Shown piece by piece: positions 34,213 through 45,541 of a stretch of DNA of 64,000 bases; the first letter of the stretch is position 1; every line of letters starts with the position of its first letter. The stretch is from Sclerodactyla briareus (Eukaryota; Echinodermata; Holothuroidea; Dendrochirotida; Sclerodactylidae): positions 144,531-208,530 of the forward strand of contig JAODTK010002754.1 in NCBI GenBank assembly GCA_026419785.1, given 5' to 3'. Under the pieces are notes generated by a model. It saw only the letters and a list, made by a program, of their open reading frames with translations, had not been told where the DNA came from and did no database searches. Made by a program: the position numbers and the translations under genes.

Positions 34213-34530
34213 CATGAGAGATTCCCACTCAGATGTTAGATTCCTATCAGTCAGAAATCCTCCCCCCCCCCCTCCCACTTTTACAACAGATGTTAAAATT
34301 GTTGACACCTTGCTAATAATAACAGACTCAGGATTTGCAGGGCATAGTACGTGATCCACTCATTCAACAAGAATTATCAGCATTATACAACATTTTTGAA
34401 GTAGAATGAGGGACTTATCCCGGCAATGAGTTGAGATTATTATGTTCGATTCTGTGAGCACTCTCAGGAATGGATCCGGGAGAGGGGACATTGAGTGAGG
34501 AAATATTTGTTAAAGAGGGAAAATTTATTG
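34213..34530. other. No gene seen
   Basis: Short unique DNA between A2 and an M1 MITE, with a C tract at about 34261-34272. Nothing else is supported. Confidence 0.5.
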
Positions 34531-35070
34531 TACGGAAAACCGCAGCTTGATACAACGAGTATATCATGGAGAATGGAAAACCTCCGTCTATAGTTCCAAA
34601 CCCTCCTTTCAATACGATGTTCCTATGGGGGTTATTGGCCTCCAAAGTTTGGCCCTCATGCAAGTATTGGGGAGAATCCCAATCGCGCATAACGCATGAC
34701 GCCACCCACACCTGAACAACACAGGAATTCTTTACTTCAATCCTTGTTTCCTTTTGTTTGAATAAGTCAACATTCTGCGAAGTTTGTTGTCTTTCTCACC
34801 AATTGGACCATTACACACCAACCAACCCACTACACGCAATCCTCTCCCATAGACTAAATTTTCAAAGTGAATTAATGTGTGAATTTCAATAAAAACAAGA
34901 TTTTTTTGCGGGTTGCAAGTATGGCATCATTTATAATTGCATGATGGGATGCTTTACAATCTTGCGCAAAACACATGCACAAACTTCGAGGACTGTAACT
35001 CACAACTGTACTTCGGAGAACGTTTGGACTGAAGCCTTCAGTTTTTCTCCAGCTAATATACACGACTCCT
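34531..35070 (-). mobile_element. TTAA MITE family M1, copy 3
   Basis: On the minus strand it begins, after TTAA (35071-35074), with AGGAGTCGTGTATATTAGCT. It continues through AGTCCTCGAAGTTTGTGCA-like and GATTGTAAAGCATCCCATCA, AGTCTATGGGAGAGGATTGC and GAATGTTGACTTATTC, all matching copies at 4086 and 46060. The far end (34531) is degraded (ACGGAAAACCGCAGCTTG against AGGACAACTGCCAGGCTTG). No coding capacity. Confidence 0.82.
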
Positions 35071-35296
35071 TTAAACTAGACCTGTGCAGGGCGTTTAAAC
35101 CGCCGCGTGTATACCCCGGCAGAAATGGCCTTTGTTGTTGACCTCGTTTGAAGAAAGCACCTTGAGGTTTTATGTCTATTTACCTCTGATACTTTGAAAT
35201 GCCCTCTCTGTTGTTCAAGACTAACTGTCAGTTCACTTCTCCAAGTTTCGTTCGAATCTTAAAAAGTTAGAAAATCGTTGAATAAAAAATCAATTT

Positions 35297-35745
35297 GCCC
35301 TCTATGACCTTGAAATTACCGTCTTTTTTTCGGGACCACTTTTGTCCCACTTCATCAAGTTTCATATAAATCTCGGGACTACTCTGTATTTTCGCCAAAA
35401 AACGACAAATTTGACCTCCGGTGACCTTGTAACTCACCGTCATGTTTTGTTCTGGATCATTTTTAGTCCCCCACCCCACCAAGTTTCATGTAAATCGGTT
35501 AAACTCAGTTTTATCCCATTCAAAACACCTGCAAAATAAGGCAGCAAACATGCGTTACGCCCCTTTCGAACTCATCCGAGATTTTGCTAGAGAACTGTGT
35601 ACCAAGTTTCAGATCGATCGGATAGAGCGTTGAAGAGTTATTGTCGCTAACGCCTAACGTTTTTTCCGGAGCGACGGCGGCAGAGACGGCGGCACAACGC
35701 CACGAAACTATAATACCACGACCACTTACAGTGTTGCGGGGCTAT
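35297..35745 (+). repeat. Block E end module, copy 3, internally duplicated
   Basis: Matches the last ~380 bp of E1 and E2. The sub-unit TGACCTTGAAATTACCGTC... GTTTCATATAAATC is repeated once (35297-35370 and 35413-35497), with TGACCT at 10-bp spacing in the second. Then come TTCGAACTCATCCGAGATTTT, ACCAAGTTTCAGATCGATCGG and GCTAACGCCTAACG, a short GGC segment and the terminal stem-loop at 35716-35741. Confidence 0.82.
35716..35741. other. Terminal stem-loop of block E3
   Basis: CACGACCACT-TAC-AGTGTTGCGGGG. The stem is the least perfect of the three, but the TTACAGTGTTGCGGGG side is identical to E2. Confidence 0.6.
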
Positions 35746-35826
35746 AATTATATATCCTGCAGTTTGTCCTTTTCAAGTTAACATTGTGTATGGTGGTTTA
35801 CAAGACACTTCTCATTCCTGATGGGC

Positions 35827-37084
35827 TGACAGTCATGTCCATGACATCAGTCACTCCACATGATAGTGATCATGTCACTACCTATGTCACTGCCTATGAC
35901 AGTCAGTCAGTCACTACACAGGGCAGTCAGTCGTCCTGCCTATGACAGTCAGTCAGTCCTACACATGGCCGTACAGTCAGTCACTGCTATGAACCGTCAG
36001 TCAGTCACTCTGCCTATGACATCAGTCAGTCAAGACACATGACATCAGTCAGTCAATACACATGACAGTCATGCAGTCCCCTGCCTATGAACAGTCATCA
36101 GTCACTACACATGCAGTTGTGCAGTCAGTCACTAACCAAAATGACAGTCAACAGTCAGTCACTACTCACTGGCAGTCAGTCATTCAGATCACGCCTATGA
36201 CAATCAGCCAGTCACTACACATGACAGTCGTCAGTCACTGCCTATGACAGTCTGTCAGTCACTACAACATACGTCAGTCAGTCAGTTTTCACTCACCCAT
36301 GAAAGTCAGTCAGTCACACACATGGCATCAGTCCGTCACTACAACTAACACATGGCAGTCAGGCAGTCAGTCAGTCAGTCACTACAAATGACAGTCAGTC
36401 CAGTCCCTACACATGACAGTCAGTCAGTCACTGCCTATGATAGTCAGTCATTCCCCTCAACACAATGGCAGTCAGTCAGTCACGACACATGGCAGTTCAG
36501 TCAGTCAGTCACTACACATGACAGTCCTCAGTCATTCCCATATTAAGTTGATCAGTCACTGCCTATGACAGTCACTCATATGACAGTTCACTATACATGA
36601 CAGTCAGTCATTGCCTATGACGGTCACTCCATATGACAGTCACTATACATGACAGTCAGTCACTGCCTATTCCAGTCATCACTACAACTACCCATAACAG
36701 TCGTCACTGCCTATGACGTCCGTCAGTCCCTACACATGACATTCAGTCAGTCCACTTACACATGATCAGTCACCAGTCACTGCTATGCAGTCAGTCAGTC
36801 ACTGCTATGATAGTCAGTCATTCACTCCCATGGCAGTCCGTCAGGTCCCTGCCCAATTTCTGCTATGACAGTCAGCCAGTCATTGCCTATGGCAGGCAGT
36901 CCGTTAGCCATCAGTGCCTATAAACAGTCAGCAGTCCACTGTCTAAACAGTCAGTCATTATGACAAGTCAATTATTCATTCACTGCCTTGCCCTGTCAGT
37001 CCTGCCTATGAAAGTCGCTAGTCACTGCATTGTAACAGCCCAGTTCAGACAGTCAGTCACTCCTCTCTATACAATTCAGTCCTT
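35827..37084 (+). repeat. 24-bp minisatellite with two alternating unit types, about 50 units
   Basis: Units are built on the tetranucleotide CAGT: ACTGCCTATGACAGTCAGTC and ACTACACATGACAGTCAGTC, each extended by another AGTC to about 24 bp. The two types often alternate. Many units have lost or gained 1-8 bases, so no frame lasts more than about 70 codons. It lies between block E3 and the second D array. Confidence 0.92.
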
Positions 37085-37499
37085 GAGGCTGCGTAACGAC
37101 GGAAACTGTCCTGTATTGTTTCATAATAACTCCTATTTTAAACAGTACTCAGATTATATCGAGGAGGCAGGGATGTAACCAATCCCCAACCTGCCCCAGG
37201 ACCGCCAATTTTTCATCTCCGCCCGAAGACAATAGTGACTCCAAAGTCCATCGCATTCTTTAAACCCCCAGGGAGGGGTGGGAAGAACTGTCCACGCGCC
37301 TGCTCACAGCCGTCCCATCAAACACCGATATTGCAAATATCCTGAAACAAATCCAGAGACCTGCCAGTCTAACATTAAGCGGGGTGCAGAACCATGCAAG
37401 TGTTTCCGCCCATCACAAGGTGCAAGTAAACAGCCCCCTGATGGCCAAACAGCATCTTGACCAGTGAACACGGATCATCAACTACTTCCTTGTAAAGCA
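37085..37499. other. No gene seen; low-copy DNA
   Basis: Unique DNA between the 24-bp minisatellite and the D lead-in. A 60-codon plus frame (37278-37460) has no recognisable family. Confidence 0.5.
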
Positions 37500-39400
37500 T
37501 CACCGAACTAGAAAATGTCGGGCGTGTGAAACCGCCAGACGTACTATAATCCCCATCCCATCCCCATCTCTTATCAAGAAATTTGGTGACCATGAACCGA
37601 CATATTCGTGGAAAGAAGACAATTTGTAGACTGTGAAGCAACAACTTGTACAGGTAAATGGGTCTTTCCATAATGCACTTGTTAATTGTATTATGCACCC
37701 CTACAGCCCCCCGGACAAGGTGCGTCCTTAAATAAGCACATGTTTCTATCCAAGATTCGACATTTCACCACCATTGGCCCCCCGACAGAGGTCAAATTCA
37801 GGTCAAGGTCACACACATCAGGTCAACAATTCCACAATCACAATGGTGAACCATCCAGCCTTCGCAGATAGTCAATTCTCTGATTATACCCAGAAAACAG
37901 TTTTTGACCCCTAAGTACCCCTAATGACCTTAATGATATGACCGTTTTTTAAATGAGATTGTTACTCTCCATGTGATACATCCACTCTAGGAGCATTTCG
38001 CAGTCGATGAACACACCCATGCTATTGCCAAAAAAAAGTCTAAATCAGTTTTGACCCCTAAGTGACCTTTAATGACCTTCAATGACATGCGTTTTTTTAA
38101 TATGAAATTGTTACCCTCCAGGTGATGCAAATGGCCACTCCTAGAAGCATATGCCATTCCAATGACATGGCCAATGTTATTGTGAAAAGGTATAAAAAAT
38201 TGAACTTTGACCCCTTGTAACTACCAAAGTAAAGTGTCCTTCAAAGCGGGAGTATTTCCCTCCTTACGTCCACAAACTCTATCACATATCCAAAAATACC
38301 AGTTTCCTATTATTTTTTGTTTGCCCTAACTACTCAAATAAGCACATTTTATTCAAGATGCGCACCTTTCACAAACCAAGGACCACCCGAGCAGGGGTCA
38401 ATTCAGGTCAGAGGTCAACACTGCAGGTCAACAATTATATCACAATTGTGAACATTCAGCTTCACACATATCCAATTCTCCGATTATCAGCCAAAAAACG
38501 GTTTTTGACCCTAAGTGACCCCGAAAAATGACCTTTAAAAGATATGACAGTTTTATGAGAATTGTATCCTCCCTGTGATACATCCACTCCTAGGGCATTT
38601 TGCATTCTGATGAACGCAAAACCCATGCTATTGCCAAAAAGTACCAAAATCAGTTTTTGACCCCTAAGTGACCTTTAAATGACCTTCAATGACATGGCGG
38701 ACTTTATAAACTTGTTACACTCCTGTGATGCATCCACTCCTGAGCAATATTGCATTTCCCAATGACATGGTCCAATGTTAGTGCGAAAAGGGTATAAAAT
38801 TGAACTTGACCCCTTGTAACTACCAAGTAAGTGTCCGATCGGAGCGGGAGTTGTTTTCCCTCCATAAAGTCACACAAAGCTCTAGCACATATTCCCTCAA
38901 TAAAAAGTTTTCCATTTTTTTTGCCCTTACTCCTTAATAAGCACATTATTCAAGATTCGACCTTTAACCACCACAGACCAACCTACAGAGGTCAAATTCA
39001 GGTCAGAGGTTACCCACATGCAGGTCAACAATTATAAATCTCACAGATTTTGAACCATTGCAGCCTTCGCGATTTCATTCTCCGATTATAGCCAAAACAC
39101 AGTTTTTGAACCCCTAAGTACCCCGAATGACCTTAATGATATGACAGTTTTTTGGAATTTGTACTCTCCATGTGATACAATCCACTCCTAGGAGCATTTT
39201 GCATTCTGATGAACACACCCACCATTTCTATTGCCGAAGCAGTACTAAAATCAGTTTTTGACCCTAAGTGACCTTAATAATGACCTCCATGACCATGCGG
39301 TTTCTATGAAAATTGTTCCACTCCATGTGATGCATCCACTCCTAGAAGCATATTGCATTCCACTTAACATGTCCAATGTTATTGTGAAAAAGTAGCAAAC
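37500..39400 (+). repeat. Block D, second array (lead-in plus ~2.9 units of ~600 bp)
   Basis: The lead-in matches 23850-24040. Unit anchors CAAGAT(T/G)CG.ACCTTT occur near 37758, 38355 and 38951. TGACCT at 38063 and 38073, then TGACAT at 38083, show exact 10-bp phasing. The array runs into block E2 with the same junction as the 28750 D-E1 junction, so D and E form one composite duplicated at about 10.65 kb distance. Confidence 0.9.
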
Positions 39401-40241
39401 TCATCATTTTGTGACTGATCAGGCCAACTACTATGCAAGTAGTCCCACAAATTCACCTCAGTGATCTTGATGCTATTGAATAAATTTATCAGGACTGGTC
39501 GTAGGTCCCTATTCTCAAAGTTTTGTCAAAATCCGTAAAGTTGATAAAATAATTGCATTAATTATTCCAATCATTCTAACGAATATGTAAATTAATCATA
39601 CATAATGACCTTCAGTGATTTCAAAACGCAATTAATAAATTTATTGGGACTGTAGGAGGTCCTACTTCAACCAAGTTTCCGTGAGATCCACAAGTTTATA
39701 AATTTGCCGAATTGGTTTAATTGGGCCAACTATTATGCAAATTAGTCCATGCAAGATGACCTCCACTGACCTTGGCCACATTAGAAAAATTCATAGGCAC
39801 TGACAGTTTGCCTATTGACCAAGTTTCATGAAACTTCAAGATTTCGCAAATCACATACATTATGCATAATTAGTCTACTGCCAAAGAAATGCAAACTTGA
39901 CCTCGGATGACCTTGAAATTGTCGCCATGTTTTTTTCTGGCTCCCCCACAACTACCCACAACCACCAACGTTTCGTGGGTAAAACATCGCCCGAACTTGA
40001 AAATTTGCGAAAAACCTGCAAAATAGATGGGCAACAAATATACGATATAGCCCATTTTCGAACTTATCCGAGATTTTACTAAATACGGACATGTGTACCA
40101 AGTTTTTTGGGTCACTCGAGAAAGTGTTAAAGAATGAGAGCCGCTAACGCCTAAAGTTTCGGCGGCGGCGGAACCGGCGGCGGTGGAGACGCGGGCACAC
40201 GCCAAAACCATAATATCCCCGACACTTACAGTGTTGCGGGG
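39401..40241 (+). repeat. Block E, copy 2
   Basis: Collinear with 28751-29625, ending with TAACGCCTAAAGTTTC, a short GGC segment and the stem-loop at 40217-40241. After the stem-loop, sequence is unique and no longer noisy. Confidence 0.88.
40217..40241. other. Terminal stem-loop of block E2
   Basis: CCCCGACACT-TAC-AGTGTTGCGGGG, the best-formed of three copies: CACT/AGTG and CCCCG/CGGGG pair, with two extra bases on the right arm. Confidence 0.75.
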
Positions 40242-40842
40242 CAGAATGACACCGATACACTAACGCTCTTCCAACCCATCAATACAACCACTATAAGACG
40301 ACTCAAACCTGTTCAATGGAATAGTGAGTTATCGTACAGTTGTCACCGTGTGCAACTGTGCATACCAGATAATATACAGTACAGCACGCGCGCCTTCCAT
40401 ACATGTAACTGATGTTTCTCGATTTGTCCGATAGGAAAAATAGATGCAATGATTTTGTAGCTGGCTCCGCTGCTCAAAAGAATGCCCGCCCAAGACGTGT
40501 GATGAATGACCACCAGCCAAAGACAAATGGCTACCTATCCACCTTCACTTTGGGAATATAGAAACTAAAAATCAGATACGGGTGGCCTGCCTAATAGAGG
40601 ATGCATGGCTTATTCTATGCTCTGGTGCACTGAAAGGGCCCAAAATACCCGTTCCATTACTTGAGTAAGAGGTGCAACTTCTTTGCCATTTGTTGGTTTG
40701 TTTTTTAAAGAAAACATGACAAGTGCGAAAGGGAAAGTTGGAAACATTCTATACTGTGTTCTCTATCAATTTTATCCTTTCCACATTTTTCTTTTGAGGA
40801 TTGTCCAAGAAATTGTGCTGACAATTAGTCTTTCCAAAAAAT
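40242..40842. other. No gene seen
   Basis: Low-copy DNA. A plus frame of 82 codons (40683-40931) runs into the TTAA MITE, so it is not a conserved gene end. No domain recognised. Confidence 0.5.
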
Positions 40843-41275
40843 TTAAAGGACAATTCCAACCAGAAAATATTGAAATGTCATATGATTATGCATTGAAAAT
40901 CATGCAATCAAACTTTGTTTCATGTTCATAGCATGTTAGGTGATTATAAAGGAAACAAATTTTAAAGATTACAAATTAATCACTGCTAAGTTGGCCAATT
41001 TTGCGTAATTGGCAGCCAGCCAACATTTGAGACGTCGTATCTACCAATTTAGAGAAAATGAAAGAATATGTCTTTCCCTCATAATTGGTAGATCTGACAT
41101 CACAAAAAGGTGCGAGTTTGCCAAAATCAGCAAATTATATGAAAATGAGGGAGCCATATCTCCAAACCCGAACATGCTATGAACCCCAGAACAAACTGCT
41201 ATTTGAATGATTTTCCATTCTCTTTAACATTAGAAACACCAAGGCGAGTATAATTTGGATAGAATTCCCCTTTAA
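40843..41275. mobile_element. TTAA MITE family M2 with TSD
   Basis: TTAA at 40843-40846 and again at 41272-41275 flank a 425-bp element. Its left end AGGACAATTCCAACCAGA pairs with the right end's reverse complement AGGGGAATTCTATCCAAA (13 of 18 positions). The interior includes GATATGGCTCCCTCATTTTC on the minus strand and has no coding capacity. TTAA duplication and AGG ends fit a piggyBac-mobilised MITE, which is inference from the target site. Confidence 0.85.
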
Positions 41276-42204
41276 TCAGCAGTTTGTTATTGCAAAAGAG
41301 GAGACTGCTATTCACTGTGTTGGGACATATGATTGCTACTTGCGCTGACGCCACGGATACATGTCCGGTCCCAGAGTGTGAATTGAGGGGTGGCCACAAA
41401 ACTCAATCAGTACCAAGTGGTAGAGGTGAATACACTTCCCGACATTGTGAGACAGTACACAGCCTCACCATCTGATACCTAATACTTTAAAGCCAGGTGA
41501 TCATTGCATGAATGCAGCTAATAATAAGGAACTTTCATTTTCTATAAGCCCTCGATAAGATTCCAGGAACATAACAGAGTCCATATAAAGCGGGGACCCT
41601 TTCAATTTGGAACGCCAAAAAAAATTCTGCACGAATCCTAAAACAATGCCTGATTTTTACTGCAGCTTGTGATATAAGAGACCACCAACCAATATTGACA
41701 CTTCAATGGGGCAATTTATCAAATTCTTGCCATTCAGTACAAATGTCAGACAATCTTTACACGGTTGATGAGGATATCTATCCACCAGTACAGATTATTC
41801 GGTAGTTTCCTGATCAAATTTTCGATCTCAAAAGGGGAAAAAATGGCGGGGGGGGGGAGCATGCCCTATCATCTCTCCCTGTCTCTAGCTTTTTTAGGTT
41901 AGTTCTGGGAATTTCTTCCTAATGTTTTCAGCCAAATGGTTTGAAAAAATGTATGTATCTCTGGAATATGGACCACAAAACCGAAATGTCAAAGAACAGT
42001 CAACTCACGAAAAATGAATGTCAAACGCTAAGCCTTTATTTCCCCTTTTGCGCAATTGCCAACAGAATCAGTCATCGCCCAATTACACCGACGGCGCGGG
42101 CCGTCACTTATCTAACCTCTTGCGATGTGCCATTCTATTGCCAACCGATGAATGAGGCCAATTAGATGATAGAGCAAAGTTGAATAGCGATAATAAAGTC
42201 TGGT
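41276..42204. other. Low-copy DNA; one short direct repeat
   Basis: 41476-41560 (TACCTAATACTTTA.AGC, TGATCA, GAATGCAGCT, ACTTTCATT) is repeated in order at 42583-42660. A G tract lies at 41847-41856. No gene recognised. Confidence 0.5.
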
Positions 42205-42346
42205 ATCCGCTCTTTCTTCGTATTCCACTTTCCATTCCTGTCGTCCCCTTCACACCCTTGAACTTCCTTTTCTCACCTTCCATCATTCCTTCTTTTAATC
42301 CTCTCCCTTTTTGTCTTCTTTTCCTTCCTATTTTCTCCTTTTTGCC
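42205..42346 (+). repeat. Polypyrimidine tract, ~140 bp
   Basis: The plus strand is almost entirely C and T from about 42205 to 42346, without a simple repeat unit. It could be a long intronic pyrimidine tract or a triplex-prone mirror-biased sequence, and no gene structure is attached to it. Confidence 0.75.
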
Positions 42347-42582
42347 GAAGGACCGAAAAATTTGCCGACGGTGACGGAATTATTAGGGGGTGGTGACACC
42401 CCCACACCCCCGTCGTACGGCCCTGTCCTTATGTCCTTACGAATTCTCACAGATTCCTTATTCAGGCTATGGAGATGGTGTGAACAAACATGAAGATGCC
42501 TGATCAGCCTCTGAGACCCAATTCACAGGCTTCTAAGCAGAGCTTCACTGACGAGAGAGTTGAATCTCCCAATTTTCCAATA

Positions 42583-42660
42583 CCTAATACTTTATAGCAA
42601 GGCTGATCAGGGCAGGAATGCAGCTGAAAAACTTTCATTGTCCTAAAGCCTCTAATCTCC
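42583..42660 (+). repeat. Short direct repeat, second copy
   Basis: Partner of 41476-41560 about 1.1 kb away: AATACCTAATACTTTA.AGC, GGCTGATCAGG, GAATGCAGCTG and ACTTTCATT. Possibly a remnant of a small mobile element. Confidence 0.6.
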
Positions 42661-44864
42661 CTTTTTCCTACCTACGCTGCATGGAAGTGTTAACATTGAT
42701 GGACGGGATCCGAGCCTAGCATTTAGCAGAATGTCACGGGGCCAATTAATCAATATGGCTATCGCATTACTGCATGGAAAATTCCTCGCATTGGTTGACT
42801 TCACAGCCATAGGGAAGACAATACTGGTCACAATGATAACCCAACATAACTGGACCAAATGTATTTTCAAATTTTTGCGGTTTGTTTTGACCTGTCTCTA
42901 CAGCGAGAGGATAAATTATTTCTAACGAATTATACTATTCTGCAACTAAGATGTTCCTCATGAGCCCAACTTGCACCACCCATCAATTGGTAAATTTCTG
43001 CATTTTGAAAATCAGTGATGATGTTGCGAAATGACTATTGGAGCCATGTTACCTGTTCCCATTTTCATGACACACAGCAGGAGGAGACATTTTAACTGCT
43101 TGGCTCTCACTCACTATAAAACTTTTTGTTTAATTCCAGTAAATGTCTCAGTCATAGTAGCTGGTCCGTTCACTGTGCATTAGTAGTCTAGTAGATATGG
43201 CTACACATGCAGATCTTCTACATTTGAATGGTGCTATACTAGTATGAATTCATGATTGCAACTAAAGCAAATCACAGTTCCAGCATGTTAAAGGCACTGT
43301 CTGCCCAAACACCCCATGTCCCTGTTCACAAGTCCCGAGATGATATTTCGACTGTCGTCAGAGGGTCATAGGGTATAAACTCAGGTTGACCTCGCACGAA
43401 AAGTATGCTGAACGAGCTTTCAAAACTCCTGACAAAAAATCACAGTCCCACCAGCACAAACCTCTAGGCTACAAATTTCCCCCATACTCATAGTTACATG
43501 CTTTCCCCCATTACTCATGCACAATAACATGTGCGAAACATGGATAATTGCGCATCGATTTAGCGCTATGGAAGGATCTTGTCCATACCAGAACGTTTTC
43601 AGTGGTGAGCATTCACGTTACACACAGTGAACAGGTTAAAAAATTACAGATCACACAAACAACAGATCAGAAGAGCATGATAAATGGCCTATTCTTGGAT
43701 ACACCCACTCCCCCTACCCCCCCCCCCCCCCCCCGATCTGATAGAATGTTATGACAGGGAACACATAGAATTATTTGGTCCTCACCAAACATGTTCCCAA
43801 CCTCATAGCTTTGCTTGAGGATATTGATCCCAGGGCTGTCTTATATATTTAAATCTCTCACTTTTACACCTGTGATGATCAAACAGAATCTCGTTCATGG
43901 AAATAATTTCACAGGATCTGGAGAACAGAGGGCCCTCTCCCTGAAAAGCCCCATAATGTAATATCATTAAGGGTTTTTAATAAATCAGCAAGTCAAGTTC
44001 ACCACTTTACAGACCGAATTACTCAATTTTGAGTTTTTTATGTGGACGTCACAGTCTATGAGCCCCACTATCGTAATCTAACAATCTTTCCAGAAAATTA
44101 TCTATTAAACTAAATCACTCAAACACGATGATACGAAAAAAAAATGGAAAACCTTCAACAAACAGATAGTCGACGGTACAGTGGAGAAGTACACCACAAG
44201 ACGATACACTCCCTTAATAGCTTGACTAACATCATCTTGATGAAGGGCTTCTCCAATTTACTTGATTGGCGAGACCACGTTGATGAAGGTTTACCCCGGT
44301 AATCAAACAACGAATTACTCGCCGGGACGACGCAGACCATGATGCAGCATGCGCAGCCATTGCAGAGCCTTCATACTAGGAAGAAAATTGCCAAGCACGG
44401 CTGGCAAAAATGGACAATTTGTGGACTCCAGGCAAGTGAATCTCGCCATCTTGAAGGGGCATTCGGCCCCCTGGAAGGGGAATCTTGCAATGTGACTTGC
44501 GCCAATTGGGCAGACAGTCAATCATTACTTCCTCTTGATCAGAATTTTCCCTCCCCCCCCCCCCTCTAGGAGATTTGCATTTGTGCTTGCCCTGGATAAT
44601 ATACAACATTCCCTCTATCCATGGATGTAAGTATGTATCTGAGCATACAGTAAGAGATTTTCAAATGGCCCTATCGGCGACCTCTTCAGCTGCATAGCCA
44701 GTATATTGCAGCCCATCACCAGTCTATGAAATTGTACACATCAAATACTCATTATTCCCATTCCTACACCCTGTTGCCTGAACAAAGATACTGTCAAAAT
44801 ATTGTTGTACCCGGAATGGGCGACCCTCCAATTATCAAGGAAATTCCTCCCCTTCCCCCAACGA
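42661..44864. other. No gene seen; low-copy DNA
   Basis: Frames do not exceed 78 codons. A C tract of about 20 bases lies at 43716-43734. I see no repeats shared with the rest of the window. Confidence 0.5.
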
Positions 44865-44955
44865 CCACCCCCCCCCACGACCACCCCCAACCCCCACCAC
44901 CCCCCCAACCCACGACCATGCCCGAACCCCCCCCCCCCCCACCATCCCCACTCTC
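44865..44955 (+). repeat. C-rich CCACGACCA tract
   Basis: Runs of 5-14 C separated by ACGACCA, AACCCCCACCA and similar words. The frames on both strands here encode only proline-rich or glycine-rich low complexity and are not taken as genes. Confidence 0.85.
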
Positions 44956-45419
44956 GATAGGCAACATGGAGGCACACACAAAGAGCCATAGGTTTAAATG
45001 ACAGACTCTGCATGTACATGGACGAAATAACAAATTTCGAAAGTGAGACTTGAAGCTTCATCCAGCCTTCATTTCATGTCCTTGTTTCCATCACAGCTAC
45101 CCCCACTGTAGTCATCTATTGTATCGACTGATTGTTGAAACAGTAGTATTCAGTCAGCGTTTAATTTTGTGGAATAGATCCCTGTGGCGAAACACTACTG
45201 TCGGCCGCAGTGATTTCGAAAATTCAAGGCTGATCACCACGCTCTCCAAAATATAAATGATTTGAGTGCTGTAATTTTGACTGAGTTTCCTTCTTGTAGA
45301 AGAGTCATGTATTAACAATGGCATCATTTTCAATATCATTGATGCTTTATTCTGAATATTTCAAAGGCTGACATGGAACTTTAATGTATCACATGTATAG
45401 AAAACTAAGATTGTCTGCA

Positions 45420-45530
45420 GAGTTGTGCAGTATGACATCATCCTTTATTGCATAAGGGGATGCTTCTTCTTTGCGCATACACATGCACAAACCCTTTGAA
45501 GGCCTCAAATCTGTAGCGGAAACCCAAGGA
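45420..45530 (-). mobile_element. Fragment of MITE family M1
   Basis: Plus-strand ATGACATCATCCTTTATTGC, AAGGGGATGCTTC, TTGCGCATACACATGCACAAA resemble 34922-34985 of the M1 copy (ATGGCATCATTTATAATTGC, GATGGGATGCTT, CTTGCGCAAAACACATGCAC). The TIRs are missing. Confidence 0.6.
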
Positions 45531-45541
45531 GTCAGGTTAGA

